From the NCBI RefSeq assembly GCF_002929745.1, contig NZ_PJIQ01000005.1, positions 124,001-188,000 on the forward strand: a DNA stretch of 64,000 bases. Direction: 5' to 3'. Of this stretch, positions 1 to 7,820 are shown in pieces. Made by a program: the position numbers and the translations under genes. Positions within the stretch are counted from its first letter, which is position 1, and every line of letters starts with the position of its first letter. This stretch comes from Arthrobacter sp. B1805 (GTDB taxonomy: Bacteria; Actinomycetota; Actinomycetes; Actinomycetales; Micrococcaceae). The notes beneath the pieces were generated by a model, which was not told where the DNA came from, made no database searches, and was given only the letters and a program-made list of their open reading frames with translations.

Positions 1-152
1 CGGTTCTTGCCTACCGGCACTCCCCGAGGATAGCCATCCTCGGTTCGGACGCCGTCGACCTCGTCCTCACCGCTTTCGCGGTGAGGTCTCCCATCGAGAC
101 CCGGTTCTTCACCGATCGGGACGAGGCCGTGGGCTGGCTGCTGCAGGGCTGA
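1..152 (+). CDS. Unknown protein, C-terminal fragment
   Basis: Only the last 49 codons of a gene that begins before the window are visible. The frame opens at base 3 and closes with TGA at 150-152. The fragment ends TRFFTDRDEAVGWLLQG. A terminal phrase of this type, with a charged turn followed by a short helix carrying Trp, occurs at the end of small STAS/SpoIIAA-like actinobacterial proteins. Too little is left for a firm family call. Third-position GC is high, as expected for coding DNA here, and the next gene begins about 75 bases downstream on the same strand. Function not assigned. Confidence 0.55.
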   Translation, partial: VLAYRHSPRIAILGSDAVDLVLTAFAVRSPIETRFFTDRDEAVGWLLQG

Positions 153-228
153 CACCCCCACCGCCGACCGGCCCGACGCCGACCCCGCACGGAAGCCGCA
201 CCGGAAGGGCGCATGGCACACTCGATGC

Positions 229-1068
229 ATGGCGGCCGTAATCCTTGCATGGAACCCCGACGAGTCCCAGTGGACCGGCACGTATCCCGCCGACATGCAG
301 ACCGTGAGGAAAGCAGGTGTGCTGCGGCGGGCCTGGACAATTCCCTCCCCGGCAGCCCTCGACCCGGGGATGGATGTCTGGTTTCTCGTCGTCGGCCGGC
401 AGCAGGCAATGCGCGGACTCATCGGGCACGGCACCCTGGCGGGCATCAGCGGACGCACGGCAACGGGTAAAGTGCGCCTGGACATCGACGTCGACGTGCT
501 GCTGGCCCATGGCGACCAGGTCGGGATGTATCTGGTTGCCGAGCGCATTCCGGAGCTCGCCACCACGGAGTTCGATGCGCTCGTCGTGAGCGGCTCGGCC
601 GAGACCGCACTGCGCGCTCTCTGGGCGGAGGCCAACGCGCCGGAGGCGGCTTCGGTCTTTCCAGTACCCGGCGCCTTGCCGGCCTCGGCGGTGACCCGCA
701 TCGCCGTCAATTCATTCGAGCATGACGGGGATCTCCGCAGGGTCGCGCTGGCCCATCGCGGATCCGCCTGCCATGCCTGCGGACTCGACTTCGAGCAGGT
801 CTACGGCGTGGCTGCGGCAGACCTGGTACAGGTACATCTCATCACTCCCCTCGCGCACATCGACGAGACCTATAGCCCGGACGCCCTGGTGGATCTGATT
901 CCGCTGTGCCCCAGCTGCCACGTCGTGGTCCACAGCCGCTGGCCCGACCCCTACAGCGTGGAGGAAGTCAGGGCTCTCCTTCGCCGCAGCGGGTTCCTGC
1001 GGGGGACCGTCCTGTCGGACGAGCAGCTGGAGGCGGAGGCAGCGGCAGCCCGGATGCTCGGCGCCTGA
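229..1068 (+). CDS. EVE-like/HNH endonuclease-family protein with altered HNH motif
   Basis: A 279-residue protein. The first ~100 residues resemble an EVE/PUA-type modified-base reader (start ILAWNPDESQW, then VWFLVVGRQQAMRG). The C-terminal ~100 residues are an HNH fold with Cys181-x2-Cys184, a core VHLITPL (202-208), then Cys227-x2-Cys230-His231 and His235. EVE or SRA readers fused to McrA-like HNH domains usually act as modification-dependent restriction nucleases. Here the core histidine is replaced: McrA-like proteins read VHHxxPL at this point, and this gene has Leu204 (codon CTC, one base from CAC). It may therefore be inactive, or the neighbouring His203 may substitute. No Shine-Dalgarno precedes the ATG. 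A CACACT element about 7 bases upstream hints at a leaderless transcript. A second ATG at 225 is out of frame. Family confident, activity uncertain. Confidence 0.8.
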   Translation: MAAVILAWNPDESQWTGTYPADMQTVRKAGVLRRAWTIPSPAALDPGMDVWFLVVGRQQAMRGLIGHGTLAGISGRTATGKVRLDIDVDVLLAHGDQVGMYLVAERIPELATTEFDALVVSGSAETALRALWAEANAPEAASVFPVPGALPASAVTRIAVNSFEHDGDLRRVALAHRGSACHACGLDFEQVYGVAAADLVQVHLITPLAHIDETYSPDALVDLIPLCPSCHVVVHSRWPDPYSVEEVRALLRRSGFLRGTVLSDEQLEAEAAAARMLGA

Positions 1069-1131
1069 TACCTCGGTGGCCTCGGTCCGTGCGCCTGTGG
1101 TCGATGGCCGGCAGTACCTCACGCGGACTGC

Positions 1132-1152
1132 GGGCCTGCTTGCCGCAGGCCC
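1132..1152 (+). terminator. Hairpin after the HNH gene
   Basis: A perfect 8-bp stem (GGGCCTGC and GCAGGCCC) closes a 5-base loop, 64 bases after the HNH stop codon. There is no T-tract, so it is only a possible terminator. Confidence 0.3.
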
Positions 1153-1235
1153 GATCTCGTACAAGGCCCAGCCACAAGCGGCAACGAAGTACCTGCACAC
1201 GCAACTCGTGCATCGTCAAAGAGAGACAGCAGACC

Positions 1236-1433
1236 ATGATCACCCATCCGGGCGAGTACCACGACGCCGACTCGGGGGCCCCCATCCCCCAGTCCCGGCG
1301 AACCCTCGAGACCATCGAGCGGGGGCGGCTGATGCCTCCCCTACCCATCCAGGTGACCCTGCGCGGGAAGCTGCCTGCTCAGGTCTTGATGCTGCCCGTC
1401 CGCAGCCCGGCTCCTCAGGAAGAGGCCGCCTAG
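1236..1433 (+). CDS. Hypothetical 65-aa protein
   Basis: A short frame starting ATG-ATC-ACC (MITHPGEYHDADSG) and ending QEEAA. Codons are mostly G or C in the third position, and an AGAGAGA stretch lies about 10 bases upstream as a weak ribosome-binding site. The frame stays open upstream into the HNH gene, but this ATG is the sensible start because the upstream part would overlap that gene in another frame. The central part (GRLMPPLPIQVTLRGKLPAQ) could form one beta strand and a basic turn. No membrane segment, cysteine pair or recognisable family. It ends 159 bases before the convergent tRNA-Ala. It may be a lineage-specific gene or a chance frame in GC-rich DNA. Confidence 0.4.
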   Translation: MITHPGEYHDADSGAPIPQSRRTLETIERGRLMPPLPIQVTLRGKLPAQVLMLPVRSPAPQEEAA

Positions 1434-1542
1434 GGCTGCCGGCAGGCTCGTGCCTATCTGCTCGACCAGCCCCCCCCGGATCGGTGCTCGCCGACCGCCC
1501 TGGACCATGGCGCAGCTACGGGACGAGCCCTTTGAGGGCAAC

Positions 1543-1584
1543 AAAAAACCGCCGGACCAGGGCTTTCGCCCTGTAGTCCAGCGG
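1543..1584 (-). terminator. Intrinsic terminator of tRNA-Ala
   Basis: Read on the minus strand: CCGCTGGACTACAGGGC, loop GAAA, GCCCTGGTCCGGCGG, then six T. The stem is long with a few mismatches and begins 8 bases after the tRNA 3' end. The T-run on the minus strand fixes the direction. Confidence 0.85.
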
Positions 1585-1591
1585 TTCGTTG

Positions 1592-1664
1592 TGGAGCTAA
1601 GGGGATTCGAACCCCTGACCCCCTGCATGCCATGCAGGTGCGCTACCAGCTGCGCCATAGCCCC
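1592..1664 (-). tRNA. tRNA-Ala (anticodon GGC)
   Basis: The minus strand gives a complete 73-base cloverleaf. The acceptor GGGGCTA pairs with TAGCTCC, with discriminator A. The D arm is GCGCAGCTGGTAGCGC. The anticodon stem CCTGC/GCAGG holds the loop ATGGCAT, so the anticodon is GGC, reading GCC and GCU alanine codons. The T arm is CAGGGGTTCGAATCCCCTT. CCA is not encoded. It is a single tRNA with its own promoter and terminator, lying after the end of the rsfS/phosphatase operon on the same strand. Confidence 0.97.
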
Positions 1665-1712
1665 GTACTTCACTGCTCTCAGAAGGTCTTACCCCTCCGA
1701 AGCAACTTGATT

Positions 1713-1741
1713 AGTGTAGTAAATTTCGACCACTTCGCCAA
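1713..1741 (-). promoter_or_regulatory. Predicted promoter of tRNA-Ala
   Basis: Minus-strand TTGGCG (1741-1736), 17-base spacer, TACACT (1718-1713). Both hexamers and the spacing fit a primary-sigma promoter. It sits in an AT-rich pocket between the phosphatase stop codon and the tRNA and would give a leader of about 40 bases before the mature 5' end. Confidence 0.7.
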
Positions 1742-1760
1742 ATCGGCCGACTCCTCCGCC

Positions 1761-2441
1761 TCAGCCCTCGAGTGGCTCGACCGGCAACGAACCGAGACCG
1801 ACGTTGTGCTCGGTCAGCTGCCACCCGAAGAGCGCGTCATCCCTGCCCACCACCTCGTGGACCTCCGACCAGTGGCAGTTCGAGAGGCCGGCAAGGGCGC
1901 CCCAGCGCTTCGGCGGAAGCCCCATCAGTGCTGCCAGGGCTGCCCGGATCGCACCTCCATGACTGACGACCACGAGCGTCTCCGACGGCGCTACGCGCTC
2001 GACGGCCTCGGTGACGGCCGCGAGCATCCTCCGACCCACATCCAGGCGGCTCTCTGCTCCGCCTGCCCGCACCTCGGGGTCTCCCGCGCGCCAGGCGGCA
2101 TTGTCCTCGGCGAACTTCTCGTCGATCTCCGCGAAGGACAGACCCTGCCACTGCCCACCGTTCGTCTCGCGCAGCCGGACGTCATAGGTGACCTCCAGTG
2201 CGCTGAGTCCGGACAGAGCGGCCGCGGTATCCGCTGCCCGCCGCAGATCGGACGCGACGATCAGCGAAGGCTGACGCGCCGCGAGCACCTCCGCAGCACG
2301 TGCCGCCTGCTCACGACCTGTCTCGTCGAGGTCGATGTCCTCCTGGCCCTGGAAGCGCCCGGACCGGTTCCACTCCGTGCGCCCGTGGCGCCAGAAGATG
2401 ATGCGACGTGCAGCCGGATCGGCGTGGGGGTGCCGCGTCAC
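1761..2441 (-). CDS. Histidine phosphatase family protein (GpgP-like position)
   Basis: A 226-residue branch-1 histidine phosphatase. It has the phosphohistidine motif FWRHGRTEWN (His19), the supporting arginine in SDLRRAADTA, the acid/base region RLRETNGGQWQGL, and the second histidine in VVSHGGAIRA. I chose the GTG at 2441 because it overlaps the rsfS stop as GTGA and puts RHG near the N-terminus. The longer frame would run deep into rsfS. In mycobacteria the gene in the same place (nadD-rsfS-this) encodes glucosyl-3-phosphoglycerate phosphatase, so that role is a reasonable guess. Family members also include phosphoglycerate mutase-like and broad phosphatases, and specificity cannot be read from the sequence. 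Last gene of the operon. Confidence 0.9.
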   Translation of the reverse strand: MTRHPHADPAARRIIFWRHGRTEWNRSGRFQGQEDIDLDETGREQAARAAEVLAARQPSLIVASDLRRAADTAAALSGLSALEVTYDVRLRETNGGQWQGLSFAEIDEKFAEDNAAWRAGDPEVRAGGAESRLDVGRRMLAAVTEAVERVAPSETLVVVSHGGAIRAALAALMGLPPKRWGALAGLSNCHWSEVHEVVGRDDALFGWQLTEHNVGLGSLPVEPLEG

Positions 2442-2845
2442 TCCGCTGCGTCGTCGGACGCGGCCTGCGGTGAGCTCTGCAGCGCTCCCTCGAGCTGGAG
2501 ATCGATCGAGGGGCAATCCTTCCAGAGCCGGTCGAGCGCATAGAACACCCGATCCTCCTCATGCTGGACGTGGACGACCACCTGGGCGTAGTCGAGAAGC
2601 ACCCAGCGGCCCTCGCTGCGACCTTCGCGCCGCACCGGCTTGAGACCCTGCTTCGACAACTCCTCCTCGATGCCGTCGACGATGGCGTTCACCTGCCGCT
2701 CGCTCGGCGCGGAAGCGATCACGAAGACGTCCGTGATCGCAAGCCGGTCACTGACGTCGATGGCGACGATTTCCTGGGCGATCTTGTCCGCCGCGGCGTG
2801 TGCCGCTGTGCGGGCAATGCCGATGGACTGTTCGGTAGCGCTCAC
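2438..2845 (-). CDS. rsfS: Ribosome silencing factor RsfS
   Basis: 135 residues, full length for the RsfS/Iojap family, which binds ribosomal protein L14 and blocks subunit joining during starvation. Hallmarks are IVAIDVSDRLAITDVFVIAS (about residues 26-45), the RQVNAIVDGIEEEL helix, and EGRSEGRWVLLDYAQVVVHV. The C-terminal 20 residues are a loose Ala/Ser/Asp tail. GTG start with AAGGAG five bases upstream. It is translationally coupled to the phosphatase by a 4-base overlap and lies 27 bases after the preceding unknown gene. The same nadD-rsfS order is common in bacteria and supports the call. Confidence 0.96.
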   Translation of the reverse strand: MSATEQSIGIARTAAHAAADKIAQEIVAIDVSDRLAITDVFVIASAPSERQVNAIVDGIEEELSKQGLKPVRREGRSEGRWVLLDYAQVVVHVQHEEDRVFYALDRLWKDCPSIDLQLEGALQSSPQAASDDAAE

Positions 2846-2872
2846 TGATCTCCTTGTGTGTGGCCAGCAGTT

Positions 2873-4180
2873 TCACCCATTGAGGGAGCTGACTGTCATT
2901 ATTATCCCGGTTGTGAGGGCGCCTGCGCCCACGCCGAGCAACGAATACTGGATGTAGCGCAGCCGGCGGAGCCGTCCGAGCCCCGCGGTCATCGCGTCGA
3001 GCGGTTCGAGACCGAAGGCGCTCCGGGCCTCGATCGGCTCCGTCTCCTCGCCGCCGTCGACCTTCTCCTCCTCACGCTCCGCACCTGCGGGTTCCTCGCG
3101 GGCGGCAGGCGGTGCAGCCGGGGCCCGGCGCGGCCGCGGGAGCACGACGGGTACGTGGGAGGTCGAGGGAGCCCGCAGGACCGACTGCGCCGCACCCGGC
3201 ACCCGCACGAACTCGGGCGGAGCGACGATCGACAGGTTGTGGGCAGCGGTCGGGTCATTCGCGGCCGGTCTGCGCTGCTGGTTCTGCTCGGACAGCTCCT
3301 GCATGCGGCGCGCACGTGAGTTCAGGACGGCGGCCCGCTCGGCGAGGGCCTTCTGCTGCGACAGGACTTCCAGGTTGACGGTGAAAGGATCATCCGTGCC
3401 GCTGGCATTGAGCTCGGCCGCGTGCTCCCGGGCGTCCTCGACGATCGCCTGCCGCGCTGCAAGCGCCTCCTCGACGGTCATGTCCTCGACGCTGCGGGCC
3501 TTCGGCGCGTCCGCCGTCGTGGTGTTCGCCGGATCCGCTCCCGCCTGCACCGCTACCGTCGGGGCGGTCTGCTGCCGCCTCCGATCCCTGCGGCCCCCCG
3601 GCAACGGCTCCCCGGACGGACGCGCCACGGAAGCTCCCGTCCGCACATCCCCAGCACTCGCTGCAGGCCCACCTGGCAGTACTTCCGCGAGCCCTTCGGA
3701 TACCGCCGCCGACGGAACTCCGGCTTCCTCTCCGGCAGCTTCGTCCTCGGCGCGGGCCACTGCACCGGGGGCGGTGGATGGGGCACCCTGCGCGGCCGTA
3801 TCGACCTCGGCGATTTCCGGAGCCCCTGCGCGGGTCTGAGCCTGCTGCAACCGCAGCTGGCGACGGGTGGGAGTCTCGACGCGGGCGCCGTCCTCGCCCT
3901 GGACGGCCTGGCTCTCAGCCAGCGCGCGGTACGCCCTCAGCGCTTCCCGGTTGCGCGCACGGGCCTGCGACTCGCGCTCCCTGCGCTGCTCGGGCACGGC
4001 GTCCACGGGTGCCTCCGCGGCCCGCCTGCTGCGTCGCGATGCGCCGTCGACGGATGCCTGCTCGGAGGCGCCCTCGAGGACACCGGTGGTGTCGCTGCGC
4101 GTCACGTCGAGCCCCGGTGACTCGACACTGTCCGCTGGAGATGACCCTGTGAGCGGTGCGTCGTCGTTTGCCTTGCTCAT
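2873..4180 (-). CDS. Unknown Ala/Arg/Glu-rich protein with C-terminal membrane anchor
   Basis: 435 residues with no recognised domain. Most of the chain is low-complexity and probably disordered: Ala, Pro, Glu, Arg and Gln, with patches such as SRRSRRAAEAP, RRDRRRQQTAP and RRMQELSEQNQQRRP. Residues ~240-310 look helical (VEEALAARQAIVEDAREHAAELN) and may form a short coiled coil. The last ~25 residues (YSLLGVGAGALTTGIIMTVSS) are one hydrophobic segment, so the protein is probably tail-anchored with the bulk in the cytoplasm. The start ATG is 7 bases after the nadD stop, with GGGTGA six bases upstream inside nadD. The frame continues upstream through nadD and that part is discarded. Translational coupling to nadD and rsfS suggests co-regulation, but I cannot assign a function. 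Confidence 0.8.
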   Translation of the reverse strand: MSKANDDAPLTGSSPADSVESPGLDVTRSDTTGVLEGASEQASVDGASRRSRRAAEAPVDAVPEQRRERESQARARNREALRAYRALAESQAVQGEDGARVETPTRRQLRLQQAQTRAGAPEIAEVDTAAQGAPSTAPGAVARAEDEAAGEEAGVPSAAVSEGLAEVLPGGPAASAGDVRTGASVARPSGEPLPGGRRDRRRQQTAPTVAVQAGADPANTTTADAPKARSVEDMTVEEALAARQAIVEDAREHAAELNASGTDDPFTVNLEVLSQQKALAERAAVLNSRARRMQELSEQNQQRRPAANDPTAAHNLSIVAPPEFVRVPGAAQSVLRAPSTSHVPVVLPRPRRAPAAPPAAREEPAGAEREEEKVDGGEETEPIEARSAFGLEPLDAMTAGLGRLRRLRYIQYSLLGVGAGALTTGIIMTVSSLNG

Positions 4181-4187
4181 TGCTGAT

Positions 4188-4934
4188 TCACCCAGTTGGT
4201 TGTTGTACGGAGGTGGGGTTACCCCCGTGCTTTCCTTCCGCGGGAAAGACTTCGTCGTTGTCCGATGCGGGAAGTTGCCGCTCCCCGCGGTGCACCTCAC
4301 GCCGGTAGAGCCGGTGCTTGGCGATGTACTGCACGACACCGTCCGGTACGAGGTACCAGACCGGCTTCTCCTCGCCGACGCGTCGCCTGCAGTCCGTGCT
4401 GGAGATCGCCATGGCCGGCACCTCGAGCAGGCTCACGTCACGCCCACGGCCGTTCAGCTCGTGCCCCGGCCGTGTCACCCCGATGAAGTGGGCCAGGGAC
4501 CACAGCTCCTCCGCGTTCTTCCACGTGAGGATCTGCGCCATGGCGTCGGCACCCGTGATGAAGAACAGTTGGGCGTCGGGCCGCTCCACTTTCAGGTCGC
4601 GCAGGGTGTCGATCGTGAAGGTCGGACCCGGCCGGTCGATGTCCACCCGGCTCACCGTGAAGCTGGGATTGGATGCCGTGGCGACGACCGTCATCAGGTA
4701 GCGGTGCTCAGCAGCTGTGACGTCCTTGTCGGCCTTCTGCCACGGTTGGCCCGTGGGGACGAAGACGACCTCGTCCAGGTCGAAGACCGATGCGACCTCA
4801 CTCGCGGCTACGAGGTGGCCGTGGTGGATGGGGTCGAAGGTTCCGCCCATGACGCCGAGGCGCCACGGAGACCCGTCATGGTGCCGCTGCCGGGGCCCGC
4901 CCATGACGTCCCGTTCGATACTCTCTGCTGCCAC
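4188..4934 (-). CDS. nadD: Nicotinate-nucleotide adenylyltransferase NadD
   Basis: Adenylates nicotinate mononucleotide in NAD synthesis. The nucleotidyltransferase signature [11 protein letters not shown] (residues 30-40) gives the T/HxGH pair. [21 protein letters not shown] and the C-terminal [10 protein letters not shown] follow in the usual order. At 248 residues it is longer than most NadD proteins because of a ~20-residue N-terminal lead and a ~37-residue polar C-terminal tail (from about REVHRGER). The catalytic core could begin near residue 25, but no better start with a ribosome-binding site is visible. Eight bases separate it from the small membrane-protein gene upstream, and seven from the unknown gene downstream. 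Confidence 0.95.
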   Translation of the reverse strand: MAAESIERDVMGGPRQRHHDGSPWRLGVMGGTFDPIHHGHLVAASEVASVFDLDEVVFVPTGQPWQKADKDVTAAEHRYLMTVVATASNPSFTVSRVDIDRPGPTFTIDTLRDLKVERPDAQLFFITGADAMAQILTWKNAEELWSLAHFIGVTRPGHELNGRGRDVSLLEVPAMAISSTDCRRRVGEEKPVWYLVPDGVVQYIAKHRLYRREVHRGERQLPASDNDEVFPAEGKHGGNPTSVQQPTG

Positions 4935-4942
4935 CGAGACCG

Positions 4943-5179
4943 CTAGTGCCGGTTCGCTTCGCCGTGGTCGTGATTGTTCGCGTGCTGCTTGTGCGGGTCC
5001 GTGTGCTCCTCGACGGCCTCGTGCCGGTTGCGGACGTTCGCGAAGGACACCGTGACGATCATGAGGGTGAGCAGGATGCCCATGGCGATCAGCCCGTACG
5101 CGATGGCAGGCATCGGCAGTTCGGTGTGGTGTTCCATGGCTTCGTTCGCCAGCAGTGCGCTGCCGAGGGAGTAGAGCAT
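4943..5179 (-). CDS. Small His-rich membrane protein
   Basis: 78 residues. One clear transmembrane helix ([22 protein letters not shown], about residues 25-47) is preceded by a short N-terminal segment. A ~30-residue tail contains seven histidines ([27 protein letters not shown]). The tail could bind a metal ion, but that is inference. The ATG has a good GAGGAAC site. It sits between proA and nadD with 8 bases to nadD. No family recognised. Length, composition and tight operon spacing make it a genuine gene. Confidence 0.8.
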   Translation of the reverse strand: MLYSLGSALLANEAMEHHTELPMPAIAYGLIAMGILLTLMIVTVSFANVRNRHEAVEEHTDPHKQHANNHDHGEANRH

Positions 5180-5289
5180 CGTGGTTCCTCTGTCAGGTCA
5201 GGTATCGCCGGTCCGCTTCCGCCCGGCGCGAGAGTTCCCTCCCATGGTACGCGCAATGGTGCACGTCCCCGGCAGCCGCGCGACAGCTG

Positions 5290-6609
5290 TCAGCGTCGGA
5301 CCTGACCCGAGCCCTGCACGATCCACTTCGTGGTCGTGAGCTCCGACAGTCCCATGGGTCCGCGCGCATGCATCTTCTGGGTGGAGATGCCGACCTCGGC
5401 ACCGAGGCCCAGCTCACCGCCGTCGACGAACCGCGTCGACGCGTTGACCAGCACGGCTGCGGAATCGACGCCGGCGACGAATTCCTCCGATGATGCCAGG
5501 TTGTTCGTGATGATGGCCTCGCTGTGGCCGGTACTCCACCGCCGGATGTGCTCGAGCGCCTCCCCGACGCTGTCGACCGTCCTGACGGCGAGGTCGAGTT
5601 GCATGTACTCCCGACCCCAGTCCTCATCCGTCGCGGACGGCGCGTCCGCGCCCTCGGGCAGCAGGGCCCTCGCGCGGTCATCGACGTGGAGGGTCACGCC
5701 GGCGCGGAGGAGCGCCGCAAGGACACCGGGGGCCGCTGCCGATCGGTGGTGCACGAGCAGCGTCTCCACCGTGTTGCACACACTGGGGCGCTGCGTCTTC
5801 GCGTTGAGCAGGATGTCGGTGGCCATCTCCTCGTCCGCGCTCTCGTCGAGAAGGATGTGCACGTTGCCCTCGCCCGTCTCGATCACGGGGACGCGCGCCG
5901 TGGTCACGACGGACTGGATGAGGTCGCGCCCTCCCCGAGGGATCAGGACGTCGATCCGCCCGCGCGCCTGCATCAGCACCTGGGCGCCCTCCCTGCCGAA
6001 CTCGTCGATGGTGAGGACGGCGTCGTCGGGCAGTCCCTGGTCCTCGAGGGTGTCCCGGATGATTCCGACGAGCGCGCCGTTCGTAGCCGCGGCCGCGCTG
6101 CCGCCGCGGAGAATGACGGCGTTCCCGCTCTTGAGCGCCAACCCGACGATGTCCACGGTGACGTTGGGGCGCGCCTCGTAGATGGCGGCGACGACACCGA
6201 GGGGCACCCGGACCTGCCGCATGCGCAGGCCGTTGGGCAACGTCTCCGCCCGAACGGCGGTGCCGACGGGGTCAGGGAGGCCTGCCAGCTGAGCGAGCGC
6301 GTCCGCCAGGAGCCCGATGCGCTCGGGGTCGAGGCTCAGCCGGTCCAGCATGTACTCCGAGGTGCCGGCGGCACGCCCGCGCTCGACGTCGGACCTGTTG
6401 GCTGCCAGTACGAGGTCGCGCCGGGAGACGAGGGCGTCGGCGATGGCGAGGAGGACGCGATCCTTGCGGGCGCGGGTGACCCGGCCGAGGATGCGGGATG
6501 CCACGCGGGCCCTGTCCGTGATGGCGTGGACAGCCCGGGTGAGCTCATCCGGGGACAATGCCTCGGCGTTGTCGTTCCGGATCGTGGGCTCGGTCTTCAG
6601 GTCGGTCAT
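5290..6609 (-). CDS. proA: Gamma-glutamyl phosphate reductase ProA
   Basis: 439 residues, the normal length. It reduces gamma-glutamyl phosphate to glutamate semialdehyde, the second step of proline synthesis, in an aldehyde-dehydrogenase fold. Visible motifs are MRQVRVPLGVVAAIYEARPNVT, the glycine-rich NAD(P) stretch GNAVILRGGSAA, DVLIPRGGRDLIQ, and the catalytic cysteine in QRPSVCNTVETLLVH (near residue 279). The C-terminal GPMGLSELTTTKWIVQGSGQVR is typical. It lies 47 bases downstream of proB, so both steps are co-transcribed. Confidence 0.98.
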   Translation of the reverse strand: MTDLKTEPTIRNDNAEALSPDELTRAVHAITDRARVASRILGRVTRARKDRVLLAIADALVSRRDLVLAANRSDVERGRAAGTSEYMLDRLSLDPERIGLLADALAQLAGLPDPVGTAVRAETLPNGLRMRQVRVPLGVVAAIYEARPNVTVDIVGLALKSGNAVILRGGSAAAATNGALVGIIRDTLEDQGLPDDAVLTIDEFGREGAQVLMQARGRIDVLIPRGGRDLIQSVVTTARVPVIETGEGNVHILLDESADEEMATDILLNAKTQRPSVCNTVETLLVHHRSAAAPGVLAALLRAGVTLHVDDRARALLPEGADAPSATDEDWGREYMQLDLAVRTVDSVGEALEHIRRWSTGHSEAIITNNLASSEEFVAGVDSAAVLVNASTRFVDGGELGLGAEVGISTQKMHARGPMGLSELTTTKWIVQGSGQVRR

Positions 6610-6656
6610 TGCAGCATTCTACCGAGCGGTCGCTCTCGCGGTCTCGGAACGACGCC

Positions 6657-7814
6657 TCATGACACGACCGGGGCGTGAAGCACCACGAGATCGTTGACGT
6701 GCACCACGGACCGTTCGTACTCCGCGCCGAACTCGTCCGCCAGGTCGTGGGTGGAGCGTCCGAGCATGCGGGGAAGCTCCGTCGAGCTGTAGTTGACGAG
6801 GCCCCGCGCCACCACGGTCCCGTCCCCGTCGACGAGCTGCACGGGATCGCCTGCCTCGAAGGCTCCGGAGACGCCGACCACGCCGGCAGGCAGCAGGGAC
6901 CGTCGGCGCTCCCCCACCGCACGCACCGCACCGTCGTCGAGCACGAGGGTGCCGAGGACGCGCGCGAGGTGCGCCAACCAGAGCAATCGGATGGGCTGGC
7001 GTTTGCCGGTCGCCGTGAACCAGGTGCCGATGTCGTCTCCGCGCAGCGCAGCGGCTGCGTTGGCGGTCGACGTGACGAGGGCGGGGATGCCGGAGGACGC
7101 AGCGATCGTCGCAGCCTCTACCTTCGTGACCATGCCGCCCGTGCCGACCCCTGCCTTGCCCGCGCGACCGATGGTCACGCCGTCGAGGTCCGCAGGAGAG
7201 GTGACGAGCGGAATACGGCTGGCGCCCGCACCGGGTGGACCATCGTAGAGCGCGTCCACGTCGGACAGGAGCACGAGCGCATCCGCCTTGACGAGGTGGG
7301 CGACGAGCGCCGCCAGGCGGTCGTTGTCACCGAAGCGGATCTCGTGGCTTGCGACCGTATCGTTCTCGTTCACGATGGGGACGACACCGAAATTCAGGAG
7401 CCGCTCCATGGCCCGGTGGGCGTTGGCGTAGTGCGATCGCCGGATGAGGTCGTCAGCGGTGAGCAGGATCTGGCTCACCGTGACGCCGTGCGCTGCGAAT
7501 GCCTGCGAGTACTCGGCCATCAGCAGGCCCTGCCCCACACTCGCGGCCGCCTGCTGCGAGGACAGCTGGGACGGTCGCCGGGCGAGGCCCAGGGGCGCCA
7601 GACCCGCGGCGATCGCTCCCGAGGACACCAGGATGATCTCCGTGCCGGCGGTACGCCGCGAGGCGAGGACATCGGCGAGGCCCACGAGGGCCTCGCCGGA
7701 GATACCCCCGGAGACGGAGGTCAACGACGACGAACCGACCTTGACGACGATCCTGCCTGCAGCGGCAAGCTCCGAGCGGGAGGCCAGCGGCTGCCGGGAC
7801 TGTTCCGGGGCCAC
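6657..7814 (-). CDS. proB: Glutamate 5-kinase ProB
   Basis: 385 residues. The N-terminal amino-acid kinase domain (about 15-275) shows VVKVGSSSLTS, ILVSSGAIAAGL, PIVNENDTVA, FGDNDRLAALVA and the GTGGMVTKVEAA region. The C-terminal ~90 residues are the PUA domain (GALVLDDGAVRAVGE-like start, then GDPVQLVDGDGTVVARGLV). It phosphorylates glutamate as the committed, proline-inhibited step of proline synthesis. GTG start six bases after the obg stop, so it is translationally linked to obg. Confidence 0.98.
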   Translation of the reverse strand: MAPEQSRQPLASRSELAAAGRIVVKVGSSSLTSVSGGISGEALVGLADVLASRRTAGTEIILVSSGAIAAGLAPLGLARRPSQLSSQQAAASVGQGLLMAEYSQAFAAHGVTVSQILLTADDLIRRSHYANAHRAMERLLNFGVVPIVNENDTVASHEIRFGDNDRLAALVAHLVKADALVLLSDVDALYDGPPGAGASRIPLVTSPADLDGVTIGRAGKAGVGTGGMVTKVEAATIAASSGIPALVTSTANAAAALRGDDIGTWFTATGKRQPIRLLWLAHLARVLGTLVLDDGAVRAVGERRRSLLPAGVVGVSGAFEAGDPVQLVDGDGTVVARGLVNYSSTELPRMLGRSTHDLADEFGAEYERSVVHVNDLVVLHAPVVS

Positions 7815-7820
7815 GCGCGC

